The position numbers and the translations under genes are program-made. Below, piece after piece: positions 12,901 through 22,741 of a stretch of 64,000 nt of DNA (its first letter is position 1; each line of letters opens with the position of its first letter). This DNA is from Tetradesmus obliquus (Eukaryota; Chlorophyta; Chlorophyceae; Sphaeropleales; Scenedesmaceae). Where the stretch lies: positions 1,773,501-1,837,500 of the forward strand of contig CP126201.1 of assembly GCA_030272155.1 (NCBI GenBank). The letters run 5' to 3'. The notes below the pieces were generated by a model. That model saw nothing but the letters and a program-made list of their open reading frames with translations, ran no database searches and was not told the origin of the DNA.

Positions 12901-12983
12901 GCGACCTCATGGAGCGGCCAGCAACAGTGCGGGACGACAGGCAGGCAGCAGCAGCACAGCCGGTCAGCAGCAGCAGCTGGTAA
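8333..12983 (+). CDS. HAD-superfamily phosphatase, CbbY-like (Arabidopsis At4g39970 type), probably plastid
   Basis: Seven exons: 8333-8507, 8741-8815, 9108-9192, 10154-10285, 11922-12091, 12443-12618 and 12846-12983, giving 316 residues with every phase matching. The first ~48 residues are rich in Arg, Ser, Ala and Val, like a chloroplast transit peptide. Motif I is FDCDGVILESE (nucleophile and acid/base Asp). The cap domain follows and contains GGGKPKMRWYFK and TLQDWKTDKYQQMI. Motif II is CSAATKSS, motif III lies around KKKPDP, and the acidic motif is VVEDSTIGL. All catalytic positions are present. The family hydrolyses small phosphoesters such as sugar phosphates; the substrate here is unknown. 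The gene is spread over 4.7 kb because introns 3, 4, 5 and 6 contain minisatellites and truncated exon copies. The Ser-rich end SSSSW lies in a 17-bp repeat, so the exact C-terminus is uncertain. Confidence 0.9.
9330..9950 (+). repeat. Intronic minisatellite, about 7 units of 65-100 bp
   Basis: Within intron 3 of the HAD gene a core GCTTGCAGGAGCCACGCCTG recurs near 9349, 9440, 9503, 9585, 9665, 9762 and 9859. Cores are separated by (CAG)n and GGCGGCAGCCAGTAGCAG linkers of variable length. The array ends in a pure (CAG)n run at 9896-9931. All six frames are partly open because the units are low in stops, but the peptides are only repeat translations. Confidence 0.9.
10286..10675 (+). repeat. 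Tandem shadow copies of HAD exon 4 (3' part plus donor)
   Basis: Downstream of exon 4 the end of the exon (GACTGGAAGACGGATAAGTA and onward to the donor) recurs with its GT at about 10365-10407, 10491-10533 and 10627-10658. Spacing is about 126 bp and the copies are separated by CAGTACAGCAG-type filler. The first copy has an in-frame TGA where the exon has TGG. Copies degrade with distance from the exon. Confidence 0.88.
11815..12396 (+). repeat. Shadow copies of HAD exon 5 and exon 6 (5' parts with acceptors)
   Basis: At 11815-11861, GTCTGGCGAGGTACTGCCGC and onward copies the start of exon 5 behind a TGTGTGCAG acceptor and then reaches a TAG. At 12345-12396, behind a TTTTTGTAG acceptor, the start of exon 6 (GDDVDKKKPDP) is repeated with an internal deletion that jumps to ADCVVV, ending in TAA. 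Each lies 98-107 bp before its intact exon. Confidence 0.85.
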
Positions 12984-13024
12984 ACAGCAGCAGCTGGTGA
13001 ACAGCAGCAGCTGGTGAACAGCAA

Positions 13025-13077
<53 letters not shown>
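12966..13077 (+). repeat. 17-bp repeat units followed by pure (CAG)n
   Basis: Three units of CAGCAGCAGCTGGTRAA (17 bp) are followed by CAACAA and about 17 CAG units. The HAD stop codon TAA is inside the first unit. Because the unit is not a multiple of three, each gain or loss of a unit changes the reading frame across the stop. Confidence 0.9.
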
Positions 13078-13078
<1 letters not shown>

Positions 13079-13547
13079 ACTTTGCGGATCCAGGCAGAGC
13101 AGATGCAGCAGGAACAGCAGGTCAGCCTGTGTAGAGCAGCTGCAGCACCACGGCTGCAAAGCTGAGTCTCACACCCACATGCAGCGTTGGCTGCACTGCC
13201 AGCAGCTCTGGCGGCTTCAGTTGACGCTGGAGCCGCAACAGCTGGCTCGAATGCAGTGTGGGGCAGGCGTTCCAGCAGGTGCCTCCCGCACTGCACCGCG
13301 CCGCTGGCAAAGCTTATGCGTATGGCTGGCACAGAACATCAACACTGCCAATTTTACACCAAACCTGCTGCACCTGGGCTTGCAGGAGTTTGCTGGTGCA
13401 GAGCGCATCGTGCAAGATGTGGAGGCAGCAGGTGTGACAGTGCGGGAGCTGCAGGAGCGGCGCATCGTGCAGGATGATCGGGTGGAGTTCACCATCACAG
13501 ACAGTGCGGTGCTGTTTGGGTCACCCAACAGGGGCGGCAACTGGTGA
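13078..13547 (+). other. Orphan exon pair behind the HAD gene (possible C-terminal extension or remnant)
   Basis: After the CAG run an open segment reads LRIQAEQMQQEQQ and stops at a GT (13121). A second open exon at 13387-13547 begins behind a CTTGCAG acceptor and reads EFAGAERIVQDVEAAGVTV, with the end FGSPNRGGNW and a stop. The two segments are in matching phase. The codon use and amphipathic sequence look protein-coding, but I recognise no domain. No frame connects them to the HAD exons without a stop inside the 17-bp units, unless splicing removes those. They could be an alternative C-terminus, the 3' end of a lost gene, or a decayed gene. Confidence 0.45.
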
Positions 13548-13704
13548 GCTGCAGGCAGCTGTGAGGCGTCTGGGAAGCCCGTGGTAGGGGGGACTGTGGC
13601 AAAGGGCAGGCTTTGGCTGATGGTGTGGTGTTTGTGTTGCATGGGTGTGTGGTGCTCAGTTACCGTGTCACTCCCGCGATGTTTGAGGTTGACTGACGCG
13701 TGGC

Positions 13705-13880
13705 ATGGCGACAGTCACGGTGACAGTGGCAGGATGATAGGGTGATGTTCACTATCACTGACAGTGCGGTGCTCTTTGGTTCACCCAACCGGGGCAGCAA
13801 CTGGTGAGCTGCAGGCAGCTGCGAGGTGCCTGGGAAGCCCGCGGCAGAGGGGACTGTAGTAGAGACAGGCTTTGGCTGAT
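13705..13880 (+). repeat. Downstream copy of the orphan terminal exon
   Basis: The end of the exon at 13460-13547 plus about 80 bp of its 3' flank recurs here (QDDRVMFTITDSAVLFGSPN, then the same stop and GCTGCAGGCAGCTG flank). The period is about 258 bp. A fragment with a stop downstream of the intact terminal exon fits the pattern seen in other genes. Confidence 0.85.
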
Positions 13881-14088
13881 GGTGCGCTATTCGTGTTGCA
13901 TGGTCGTGCTCTGTGATCCTGTCACCCTGAGTGGTGGAGCTGAGTGACTTCATGTTTAGGGCAGTGTAACGGTTGGTCTGCTATCCCTGAGACGCCATGA
14001 CAAAGGAAAGGAGACTGCTGATTGTGATGATGTGTTGCGAGAGCATCCTTGTGTCTACAAAGCCGCCACACTTGATCCAAGCTCAGCA

Positions 14089-14128
14089 AGCCGCTTGCCA
14101 AGGCCCTTGGGCCTTGGCTAAGCGGCTT
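14089..14128. repeat. Long hairpin between genes
   Basis: Two arms of about 18-19 bases (left starts AGCCGCTTGCCAAGG, right ends CCTTGGCTAAGCGGCT) pair with a single bulge and a 2-base loop. A second, shorter near-palindrome, CCCAGAAGTTCTGGG, follows at about 14151-14165. It may be the core of a small inverted-repeat element or a 3'-end signal. Nothing in the sequence decides which. Confidence 0.7.
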
Positions 14129-14511
14129 AGCAGGGTCCCTGACCGGGTCACCCAGAAGTTCTGGGCCTGCATGCGCATAGCCTTTCACCACAGCAACTAG
14201 TCCAGCTGCGCAGCTGGAGCTTACTACAGACTAAAGTGCTGATTTTGAAGCTGTCAAAGAGCACAAGCAGGAGTAGCATAAGCAGGTCCGTCAACGGCCA
14301 CGCCTAACTGAAGCCTGCAGTGCCAAAAACCCCTCCAGGGTAGATTAGGGTTTCAAGGGCAGCTTGTTTGATGGCTGCACACGGTTAAATGCGTTTAAAA
14401 CGTACCAAAACGTGCAACGTGCAGTTTAAGCGATCTACAGCTGCGTGTCACTCCGTGTACTCCAACCCGGTTTTGCTGGTGCAGCAAACATCACGATCAA
14501 AAGGTGGCACC

Positions 14512-16490
14512 ATGTTGAAAGCTACCTCAAATTCACAGTTACAGAGCGGGGTACACCGCAGCAGGCACGGGGCATGTGCACTTGCCCCTGTACAACAGCA
14601 GCGCTGCTCATTTGCACAACCTCTACAATCCAGGCCAGCACCATCCTTCAGCAGCAGAGCATTACAAAACAACTGCTCCACTAGCATCTGTAGTCAACGC
14701 ACGAGCAGCAACACCAATGAGGCTCTGCCTGCTATGCTAGCTGGCGTGGTGGTTGGGACAGCAGTTGCTGCACTGCAGTGGCTGGGCCCAGCAGTTCCTG
14801 CAAGCCACGCAGCAGACTTGAACCCCTACCAGGAAGCCAAGCAGATGGTATATGGGCCCACGGCTGATGGCAGCATACGTGGCTGCCCCAGCAATGTCAA
14901 CCCCAACTGTATCAGCACAGGTAAGGATGGTAACAGCTAGAGGCAGGTCTCTTCATGTGGCAGCGGAAAGCCTGCAGCATGCAAATAGAGCAGTGATAGT
15001 AGTCGAAGTGCTGCTGTCCTGGTCAGCAACAGCTTGTGTAGCGCCTGCTTGGGCCTATCAGTGGTTTGCCAATGTAGCTGGTGACTGACTGCCAGCACCT
15101 GACCAGCAGCTCATCTGGCATGGCAGTTGCTGATGTTTGTAGGCAGTGGCTGCTGAATCTGACATTGTCCTTGGTCTTGTGTTTGCGCAAAAGCTGCTTT
15201 TGTTGTGCCCTTGGCCGAACTCCACCAAGGATAAGGATTGGCCTTGGTAGTCCATGCATATCCAGCAGTCAAGCTCAACTCACTCATCTGCCTTGTCGCT
15301 GCGCTGCGCATGTTGATACGGGTGTGGACACCTGAAAGGCAGCATCAATGACGCATGCAACCCAGCCTGGCATTCAGAAGAAAAGCCTTTCAAAAACACT
15401 GACGCCTGCTTTGTTGCTGCATTGCACTTGTTCTGTTGCACCACACTGGCAGGCAGCATCAATGACGCGTACAGCCCAGCTTGGCGGTCAGGCGAGCCCT
15501 CCCCGGCACAAGCAGCTGAAGTGCTGGAGGATGTGGTGCTAAGTGAGCTGACTCATGTGGCTTAGAATTCACCCGTACTGCGATCAGTGTCCACTTGCAC
15601 TGGAGCTTATGCTGCTGTCTGGCGATCAAACAATGCATGCATATGCCTATGGCCATGTGTGACACTAGTAAGCAGCAGCAGCAGCGGTGGCAAGCTGCCG
15701 GAAAAGGTGTCTGCGTTGAGAGCAGAGCATGTGTGGGAACAAGTTTGATGCCATGAAGCTGTGACAGAAACAACGGATGCCGTGGCCACTTACAACAACA
15801 TGACTCCCCAGCCATCTGTGCAGATCATCCACAGCTGGGCACCCAAACCACGCACACATCACATGTCTTGTCAAGCTGCCCACTGCGCTGCTGTCTGCTG
15901 TGTCATCTTTCCCTACAGGCAAACTGGAAGGCGTGCGGCTGCGCTCCCTGTTGCTGCAGTCTGGTGCAGAGTACTGCATTTGTGTTGCCAAGCTGCCCAC
16001 TGTCCTGCTGTCTGCTTTGCTATCCGCCCCTACAGGCAAGCTAGAGGGTGTGCGGCTGCTGCGCTCCCTCTCCCTGCAGTCTGGTGCAGAGTACCGCACA
16101 TTTGGTGTACAGAGCCTCTTCAGCATGCTGCCCACTATGCTGCTGTCTGCTGTATTCTGCACTGCAGGCAGGCTAGAAGGCGTGCGGCTGCTGCGCTCCC
16201 TCTCCCTGCAGTCCGGTGCAGAGTACCGCGCATTCGGCGTGCAGAGCCTGTTCGGCGAAGACGTTATGGAGTTTGTCATAAAGCCAGAGTCTGTGCAGGA
16301 CCGCAAGTGGCAGGGTGACGTCCCGGGGCCGTTAGTAACGTACCGCAGCATGGCTGGCAGCGTCAAGTATGTGTGGCCGATCCAGCAGCCGCTGGGGGAT
16401 TTTGATGCACAGCGGAAAAGGTTGAAGCTGGTTCGGGATGAGCTGGGGTGGCAGATCATCGGCTGTGAACTGCTGGAGTGCTACCAGTGA
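14512..16490 (+). CDS. DUF1499-like thylakoid lumen protein
   Basis: Three exons: 14512-14920, 15453-15542 and 16168-16490, all in phase, 273 residues. The N-terminus is a bipartite plastid targeting sequence: a Ser/Arg/Gln-rich transit part, then a hydrophobic segment (LAGVVVGTAVAALQWLGPAV) ending ASHA before ADLNPYQ, a typical lumen cleavage site. The mature part has NPNCISTGSINDAYSPAWR near its start and YRSMAGSVKYVWP and RLKLVRDELGW near its end. This is the layout of DUF1499 proteins, whose role is unknown. I chose ATG 14512 because the targeting signal starts there; an in-frame ATG also lies at 14389. Exons 2 and 3 have upstream truncated copies, and the end of exon 3 has three downstream copies. 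Confidence 0.75.
15344..15395 (+). repeat. Shadow copy of DUF1499 exon 2 (5' part)
   Basis: Behind CACCTGAAAG, the string GCAGCATCAATGACGCATGC and onward matches the start of the real exon at 15453, with decay after about 30 bases. The spacing is about 109 bp. Confidence 0.8.
15920..16133 (+). repeat. Two shadow copies of DUF1499 exon 3 (5' parts)
   Basis: Copies begin behind CTACAG acceptors at 15920 and 16036, before the intact exon at 16168. They read KLEGVRLRSLLLQSGAEY and KLEGVRLLRSLSLQSGAEYR and lose homology after about 55 and 90 bases. The intronic flank CTGCCCACTGYSCTGCTGTCTG is repeated with them, so the duplicated unit is intron tail plus exon head. Confidence 0.92.
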
Positions 16491-16539
16491 TATGGCACAG
16501 CTGCAGCTGCAGCTGCTCAGCTTGCAGGAAGATTGTTGA

Positions 16540-17075
16540 GTACCGCAGGTACAACTCAAGTTGAAGTTGGTGTGGCGTGAAGCTGGTGAGGAATGAGCTA
16601 AGGTGGCAGGTTATTGGCTGTGAGCTTCTGGAGTGCTATCAGTAGCTATTTGTCTTACTGCGCTGTGGCTGTTCCACTGGCAGGAGGATCGCTGCTGTTG
16701 GGCCTTGCATGATGCTGGCGCCAGTCACAGTGTTATTGTTGCACCCGTTGCCTTTTGGGATGGCCCCGCCTATCAAGCCATAGCGTGGCAGGCAGCATCA
16801 AGTATGTGTGGCCGATCCAGCAGCCTCTGGGGGACTTTGATGCGCAGCGGAAAAGGTTGAAGCTGGTTCGGGATGAGCTGGGGTGGCAGATCATCGGCTG
16901 TGAACTGCTGGAGTGCTACCAGTAGTATGGCGCAGTGCTGCAGCTGCTCAGCTTGCAGGAAGAGTGTTGTGCACCTCAGGTACATGGCAAGTTGAGGTTG
17001 GTGTTGCGTGAAGCTGGTGAGGGGTGAGCTGGGCTGGCAGATCATCGGCTGTGAACTGCTGGAGTGCTACCAGTA
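16540..17075 (+). repeat. Three downstream copies of the DUF1499 terminal coding segment
   Basis: Past the stop, the end of exon 3 recurs near 16550-16644, 16787-16925 and 16980-17075, each ending in a stop after the ELLECYQ-type end. The middle copy is nearly perfect over about 135 bases starting at AGGCAGCATCAAGTATGTGT. Possible uses are alternative 3' ends or none. Confidence 0.92.
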
Positions 17076-17748
17076 GCTGTTACAGAGTGTTACTGGAGTG
17101 TTACTGGAGTGTTACTGGAGCGTTCCTGCAGTGTTTGCAGTAGCTGCTACTGCGCTGCAGGGCCAGGAGGGCTGCAGTGTGCTGCAGCACACCAGTAGAG
17201 CACACTGCGCTGCAGCTGCTCGTGCAGGCTGGGTTGCTGCTGGGAATCCTTGGATTGTACACATATGTGTCTGCATCGTTTGCCTTCGGTGCGTACATCC
17301 GATTGTGTGGCTTGAGGCTGGTCAACCCCACGTCTGGTCATGGCAAACATGTGATCTGCAGTACACTGGCGCTGCAACGCTCTACAGCTTTGCTGTTGGT
17401 ATGACTCTCCGCGTGGACGACCCTTGTCATCACGCGCGTTGAAAACAGTAACAGGCTTGAGCGATGATGCAGTGCCACCCAGGGTGATGCGAGTGTACTG
17501 GGTTGACATAAATGACACAACGTTTCGTCTGCCTTGTCTGCCTGATCACGGCAACCGCTGAATGCAACACTGTTTGGTGTTTGAAACGTGTCTTATCAGG
17601 GCTCCCACAGCACACACGGGCACGCACAGAAGTCGTGAGCAAGCAAAAGCCCTCATAAGCAACTCTGCTGGATCGCTGCTTACGTGCCTTGTGTTGCCTG
17701 GGAAAACTGTCACGTCAACTGTAGATCAGACACCCAGCAGACTTCAAG
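17076..17748. other. Intergenic region, no gene recognised
   Basis: It begins with a short run of GTTACTGGAGT units (about 17085-17120). I see nothing else supportable before the next start codon. It must contain the succinyl-CoA ligase promoter. Confidence 0.5.
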
Positions 17749-20700
17749 ATGCTGCGGTCTTCACACCACCTGCGGAGCCTGCTTCGATACAGCCAAACTG
17801 CCGCTGCCGCTCAGCTGCAGCAGCAACGCTTCTTGAACGTGCATGAGTATCAGGTTAGTATGATTCTGCAGGGCGTGCTGGGCCTCGTCCTCGCGATCCT
17901 GCCATATCCCGGCACAGCAGCAGCATCAACCGCAGCACATACGTTGGCACTTGATACAGCAGTGCATTCAAGCGCAGCTGAACGTTGCAACAGCGTTATC
18001 AGGCATGTACATCCCTTTCAGTCTCACCCAGACATGCATTGACAGCATATGCTGCATCTGCATTAAGCGCGCTGTAGCAATGAGTGCTGTTTTGTGCATG
18101 TGCCATACCTGCACCTGTTACCTGTCCTCCACAGGGTGCTCAAATCATGAGCAAGTTTGGCATCAACGTGCCACCCGGCAAGCCAGTGTTCAGCCTGGAT
18201 GATGTGCCAAAGGCAGCAGAGGAGATGAAGGACGAGAACAATGAGGTGCGCTAGGATTGTTTTGTTTCCGAGTTGGTGTGGTGCGCAACAGCAAATCTGC
18301 CCACATGCTTGACAAAACGGTTCTCGCTGGTCTAGCATTGCATTGAAGGCGTACATCTGCCCATTCTGGTGTTCAGCATCCTCCCAGAACCACTTCAAAG
18401 TAGTTTCTGTGTGCAGCTGCTTACAACCGCCTGAGTTGTATGTAATGCCTGTTACAACTGCGGCTCTAGCTTGCTACCCAGTGCCTGCCAAACCATGGCA
18501 AAACCGCTCTTCAAATTTGCTTGCTGCAGGGAACCACACCATAAGCAAGCGAGTTCATTGGCCTGTTGACAGTGCAGCTGTGTGTTTGCCGTCCTGCAGG
18601 TGGTGCTGAAGAGTCAGATCTACGCCGGAGGTCGTGGCCTGGGCACCTTCAAGAATGGCCTGCAGGGTGGCGTGCACATCTGCAGCGTGAACAAGGCAAT
18701 TGAGCTCGCCAAGCACATGCTGAATCAGACGCTGGTTACCAAGCAGACAGGACCCGCAGGTGCGCGCTACAGCAGCAGCAGCAGCAGAAGGCAGGGGCAC
18801 ATAGTTGCAGCGTGGGCAAGGCAATTGAGCTTGCACAGCAGATGCTGGGCCAGACACTGGTCACCAAGCAGACGGGGGCGGCAGGCGCGTGCTCAGCAGC
18901 AGCAGCAGCAGCAGTGGATAGAGGCGGAGCAATTGCACAGGTGATTAGAGTGCCTATGCCACGCCGACGTAAGCAAATGGAGTCGCATTGTTGCTGGGAT
19001 CCTACAGTGCACGTGTGGTTGTAGCAGCTGGACATATCTGAGGCAGTACATGCTGCTGCTGTTGCTGCCTGTGGTTGTGCCTGCATACTCACAGGCAAGC
19101 CAGTGAACACGCTGTACATAGCCAAGAAGATGAAGCTCAAGCGCGAGATGTACTTTGCGATCCTGCTGGACAGGAAGACATCAGGGCCCATCATGATCGG
19201 CTGCAGGTTTGTACAGTCAACACTGTTTTGATAGTGTCACAGCTGTTCGTTATCCGGTGTTTCATAACCCAGTGTCAGAAGCGACAGCAGCGCTAGCAAC
19301 AGCTTGGTCGTTGATGCATTGCTCGTGCGTAGAGGGTGGGCCAGCAGCACAAAGTAGCAGTGGCAGGGTGGCTGAGCATTAGCGTGTGTTTGGTGGATGC
19401 ATGTGTTTGGAGTACAGCTTTTACAGACAGGCAGCGTTGCCAGCAGCATAAGTGCCTTTTCAAGCGTGGCCGTTTGAACTCCTAGGAAATGCCACACACA
19501 GCACCCGCTCACGCCTTCCGCCGACAACACGCACAAGCACTGCTCACACCTGCTGCCCCCATCAACCCTTGCCCTTGCTGCTGAACTTTGGTGTAACCAT
19601 CTTTTCCAACTTCACACCTGACTTCACAGTGAGGGAGGCACCAGCATCGAAGATCTCGCGGAGAAGTTTCCCGAGAAGATCATCAAGATCCCAGTGGACA
19701 TCCGGGTGGGAATCACCGATGACCAGGCGCTGCAGATGGCCAAGGGCCTGGCAGTGACGGGTGACATCAATGCGGCGGCTGACCAGATCAAGCGGCTGTA
19801 CCAGCTGTTTGCAGCCAGCGACTGCACCATGGTGGAGGTGAGCACAGTGATTCTTGATCATAATTGATTATTTATTATTCTTGGTGCTCGACAGCGCGGC
19901 TCACCTTTTGCTGCCTGCCTGGTCATCGGCCTGCCTGCTGCCATTGGTTGCAACACGCGCTGTCAAACCCAGCATATGCAACCAACCTTTTTTCGCTGAA
20001 ATCGCAGGTGAACCCGCTGGCCGAGGACGCTGAAGGCAAGCTGATTGCTGCCGACGCCAAGCTGGGCTTTGACGACAGCGCTGGCTACAGGCAGAAGGAC
20101 ACCTTTGCGCTGAGGGACGAGAGCCAGCTGGACCCCAGGTAAGCTGTCACATCCGTACGTTTGCATCAAGAAACGACTTTTAAGTTAATATCATTCTAGC
20201 CCCATGAATGGCTGCTGCATGCCAGCCACTGACATTGCCCATCTATCGGCCCTGAATGCTGTTGCATCTGCTACGTCCTGCAGGCAGGTCGCTGCGGACA
20301 AGTTTGACCTGAACTGCATCGGGCTTGACGGCACCATTGCCCCTGTGACATGTACAACATTTTGCACGTTATGTTATTGTTGTTTTCTGCTTGCAGGGAG
20401 GTCGCTGCGGACAGGTTGGGCCTGAATTACATCGGGCTTGACAGCACCATTGCCCCTGGGACATGGACAACATTCTGGACGTTATGTCATTGTTATTTTC
20501 TGCTTGCATGGAGGCTGCTGACAAGTTTGACCTGAACTGCATTGGGCTTGACGGCACCATTGCCCCTGTGACATGTACAACATTCTGCACGTTATGTTAC
20601 TGTTACTTTCCGCTTGCGGGGAGGTTGCTGCGGACAAGTTTGACCTGAACTACATCGGCCTTGATGGCACCATTGCCCCTTTGAACATTTATACTTGCAT

Positions 20701-21789
20701 TGATTCTATGTTCCGTGTGTTATGTCATTGGGATTTTGCCTGCAAAGAGATGGCTGTGGATAAATTTGACCTGCACTACAGCGGCCTGGACGGCACCATC
20801 TCTCTTGTAACATGCTTACCGTCCCGTTTGTTATGTTCTTGTCATTTTTGTTTGCAGGGAGGTGGCTGCTGACAAGTTTGACCTGAACTACATCGGCCTT
20901 GACGGCACCATCGGCTGCATGGTCAACGGCGCAGGCTTGCTTGTCTTGCACCATGAGCTGTTTGAAGGTGTCAACTTCAACGACAGCAGAACGAGCGTCA
21001 AAGTGGCCTCCCAGAGCAGCAGCTTCACGTCATACCACTCACATCTCTCTGTTTGTTATGGTACCATGCTTTGTCCTGCAGGGAGGTCGCTGCGGACAAG
21101 TTTGACCTGAACTACATCGGCCTTGACGGCACCATCGGCTGCATGGTCAATGGTGCAGGCCTGGCCATGGCCACCATGGACATCATCAAGCTGCGTGGTG
21201 GCAGCCCTGCCAACTTCCTTGACGTGGGAGGCAACGCCAGCGAGCAGCAGGTATGTGTAACTTCAATCTGCTTTGCTGAGAATTTGTCTGCGTTCTGCAC
21301 AGTGTGTTGACATGAACCCTGTGCTCTGCGCATTGTGGTGTACGGTCATCAAACTTCTGTGGTTTGGTGGGTTTGGGTATTTGGTGGCCTGGCCATGGCC
21401 ACCATGGACATCATCAAGCTGCGAGGTGGCCGCCCCGCAAACTTCCTGGACGTGGGAGGCAACGCCAGCGAGCAGCAGGTGCGGCAAAATGACATGTGTT
21501 TTGTGGTGCATTGCGTGATGATGTATGCTCTGCAGAGTGTGGCGTGATGATGTGTGTATCTGCACAGCGTGCTTCAGCATGTTCATTGGTCATTGTTTTG
21601 TGGTAACCTGGCCATGGCCACCATGGACATCATCAAGCTGCGTGGCGGGAGCCCTGCAAAGTTCTTGGACGTGGGTGGCACCAGCGAGCAGCAGGTGCGC
21701 TGCACGAGCATGTATATGTGTGGAGCGTCAGCAGCAGGGTGATGTAGCAGCTGCGCGGTCGTTGCCATCAGGCAAGTGCCCTGAGCATG

Positions 21790-21835
<46 letters not shown>

Positions 21836-21906
21836 GCTGCAGGTGATTGAGGCGTTCAAGATCCTGACCAGTGACCCTCAGGTGAAGGCCATCCTGGTCA
21901 ACATCC

Positions 21907-21942
<36 letters not shown>

Positions 21943-22741
21943 GCAGGTGATTGAGGCGTTCAAAATCCTGACCAGCGACCCGCAGGTGAAGGCCATCCTG
22001 GTCAACATCTTTGGCGGCATCATGAAGTGTGACGTCATCGCCAGCGGCATCGTCAGCGCCGCCAAGCAGGTCGGAGTGAAGGTGCCGTTGGTGAGTGGTA
22101 CGCTGAGCAAACAAGAATGCAGCTAACCTGCTGCTGCTGTTGCTGCTGCTGTTCTACAAACATACTGCGCATGTAGCAGTGTGCTGTTTTTTTGTTGATT
22201 CTAAATGTTGTGGTTTGCTGGGTGACAACGGCAAAGATAGCATTGCTAGTGTGCTGCCGTGAGGGCATCATGAAGTGTGACGTCATCGACAGCGGCATTG
22301 TCAGCGCCACCAAGCAGGTCAAGGTGCCCCTGGTGAGTGCTGAAATTGGAAAACAAAAGGAATGGCTGTGGAATGTTGCTGCTGCTGTTGCTGCTGTGCG
22401 GCATAGCAGACACAATGTACTCTGCAGAGATGGGCAGGGCTGGCTTTAACGTGTTAAAGTATGCTGACTTAGCATAGCACAGCCAGCGTTGGTTGGTGCG
22501 TTGCCTAAAAGTTTACAGGCTGACTGGAAGCACCCTCCAACACCAATTTTGCGCTGGTTGTGTTCGGTCACTGTAATAACGCACCTGTCGCTGCTGCTGC
22601 TGCTGCCAGATCGTGCGCCTGGAGGGCACCAACGTGGAGGCAGGCAAGAAGATCCTCAGCAGCAGCAACGTGAAGATCATTGCGGCCGATGACCTGGACG
22701 ACGCAGCAACCAAGGCGGTGGCTGCGATCCAGAACCTTTAG
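17749..22741 (+). CDS. SUCLA2: Succinyl-CoA ligase (synthetase) beta subunit, mitochondrial
   Basis: Nine exons: 17749-17853, 18135-18245, 18600-18759, 19095-19206, 19630-19837, 20008-20138, 21082-21250, 21947-22090 and 22610-22741, all in phase, 423 residues, the normal length. It makes ATP or GTP from succinyl-CoA in the citric acid cycle, paired with an alpha subunit. The Arg-rich N-terminus ([16 protein letters not shown]) is a mitochondrial presequence before FLNVHEYQ. The ATP-grasp fold shows [18 protein letters not shown], the metal-binding region [45 protein letters not shown], and [17 protein letters not shown] in the CoA-ligase domain. The nucleotide preference cannot be read from sequence. 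This gene has the longest series of exon fragments around single exons: six upstream and two downstream copies of parts of exon 7, plus copies of parts of exons 3, 8 and 9. Confidence 0.96.
18806..18900 (+). repeat. Shadow copy of SUCLA2 exon 3 (3' part plus donor)
   Basis: The end of exon 3 (GGCAATTGAGCTTGC to GCAGACGGGG and a GCAG/GCGCG junction) is repeated just downstream in intron 3 together with the flanking CAGCAGCAG. Confidence 0.85.
20284..20937 (+). repeat. Six-unit array of shadow copies of SUCLA2 exon 7 (5' part with acceptor)
   Basis: Units start near 20284, 20401, 20510, 20623, 20749 and 20859, spaced 109-126 bp, followed by the intact exon at 21082. Each has a pyrimidine-rich TTGTTTTCTGCTTGCAGG-like tail and about 55 bases encoding [18 protein letters not shown] with substitutions. 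The last unit extends to CMVNGAG, showing nested duplication events of different length. Confidence 0.95.
21389..21700 (+). repeat. Two downstream shadow copies of SUCLA2 exon 7 (3' part plus donor)
   Basis: Copies at about 21389-21479 and 21607-21694 begin GGCCTGGCCATGGCCACCAT and run to the CAGCAG/GT donor. The second has lost four bases (VGGTSEQQ), which would shift the frame if used. Confidence 0.93.
21784..21945 (+). repeat. (CTG)n tracts and a shadow copy of SUCLA2 exon 8 (5' part)
   Basis: A CTG run (about 21788-21840) abuts an acceptor at 21841. About 65 bases of exon 8 follow ([18 protein letters not shown]), then a second CTG run (21909-21940) abutting the real acceptor at 21946. 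The duplicated unit is therefore CTG tract plus exon head. Confidence 0.93.
22260..22334 (+). repeat. Downstream shadow copy of SUCLA2 exon 8 (3' part plus donor)
   Basis: GGGCATCATGAAGTGTGACG and onward, ending GTGCCCCTG/GTGAGT, copies the last half of exon 8 with the codons for VG deleted. Confidence 0.9.

Noticed and set aside
20284..21700. A CRISPR-like or direct-repeat array
   Set aside because: The repeats are degenerate exon heads and tails with splice sites of the host gene; units decay and spacers are not unique inserts. The genome is eukaryotic.
21389..21700. Mutually exclusive exons of succinyl-CoA ligase
   Set aside because: The copies lack acceptors and the 5' part of the exon, and one has a 4-base deletion, so they cannot replace exon 7.
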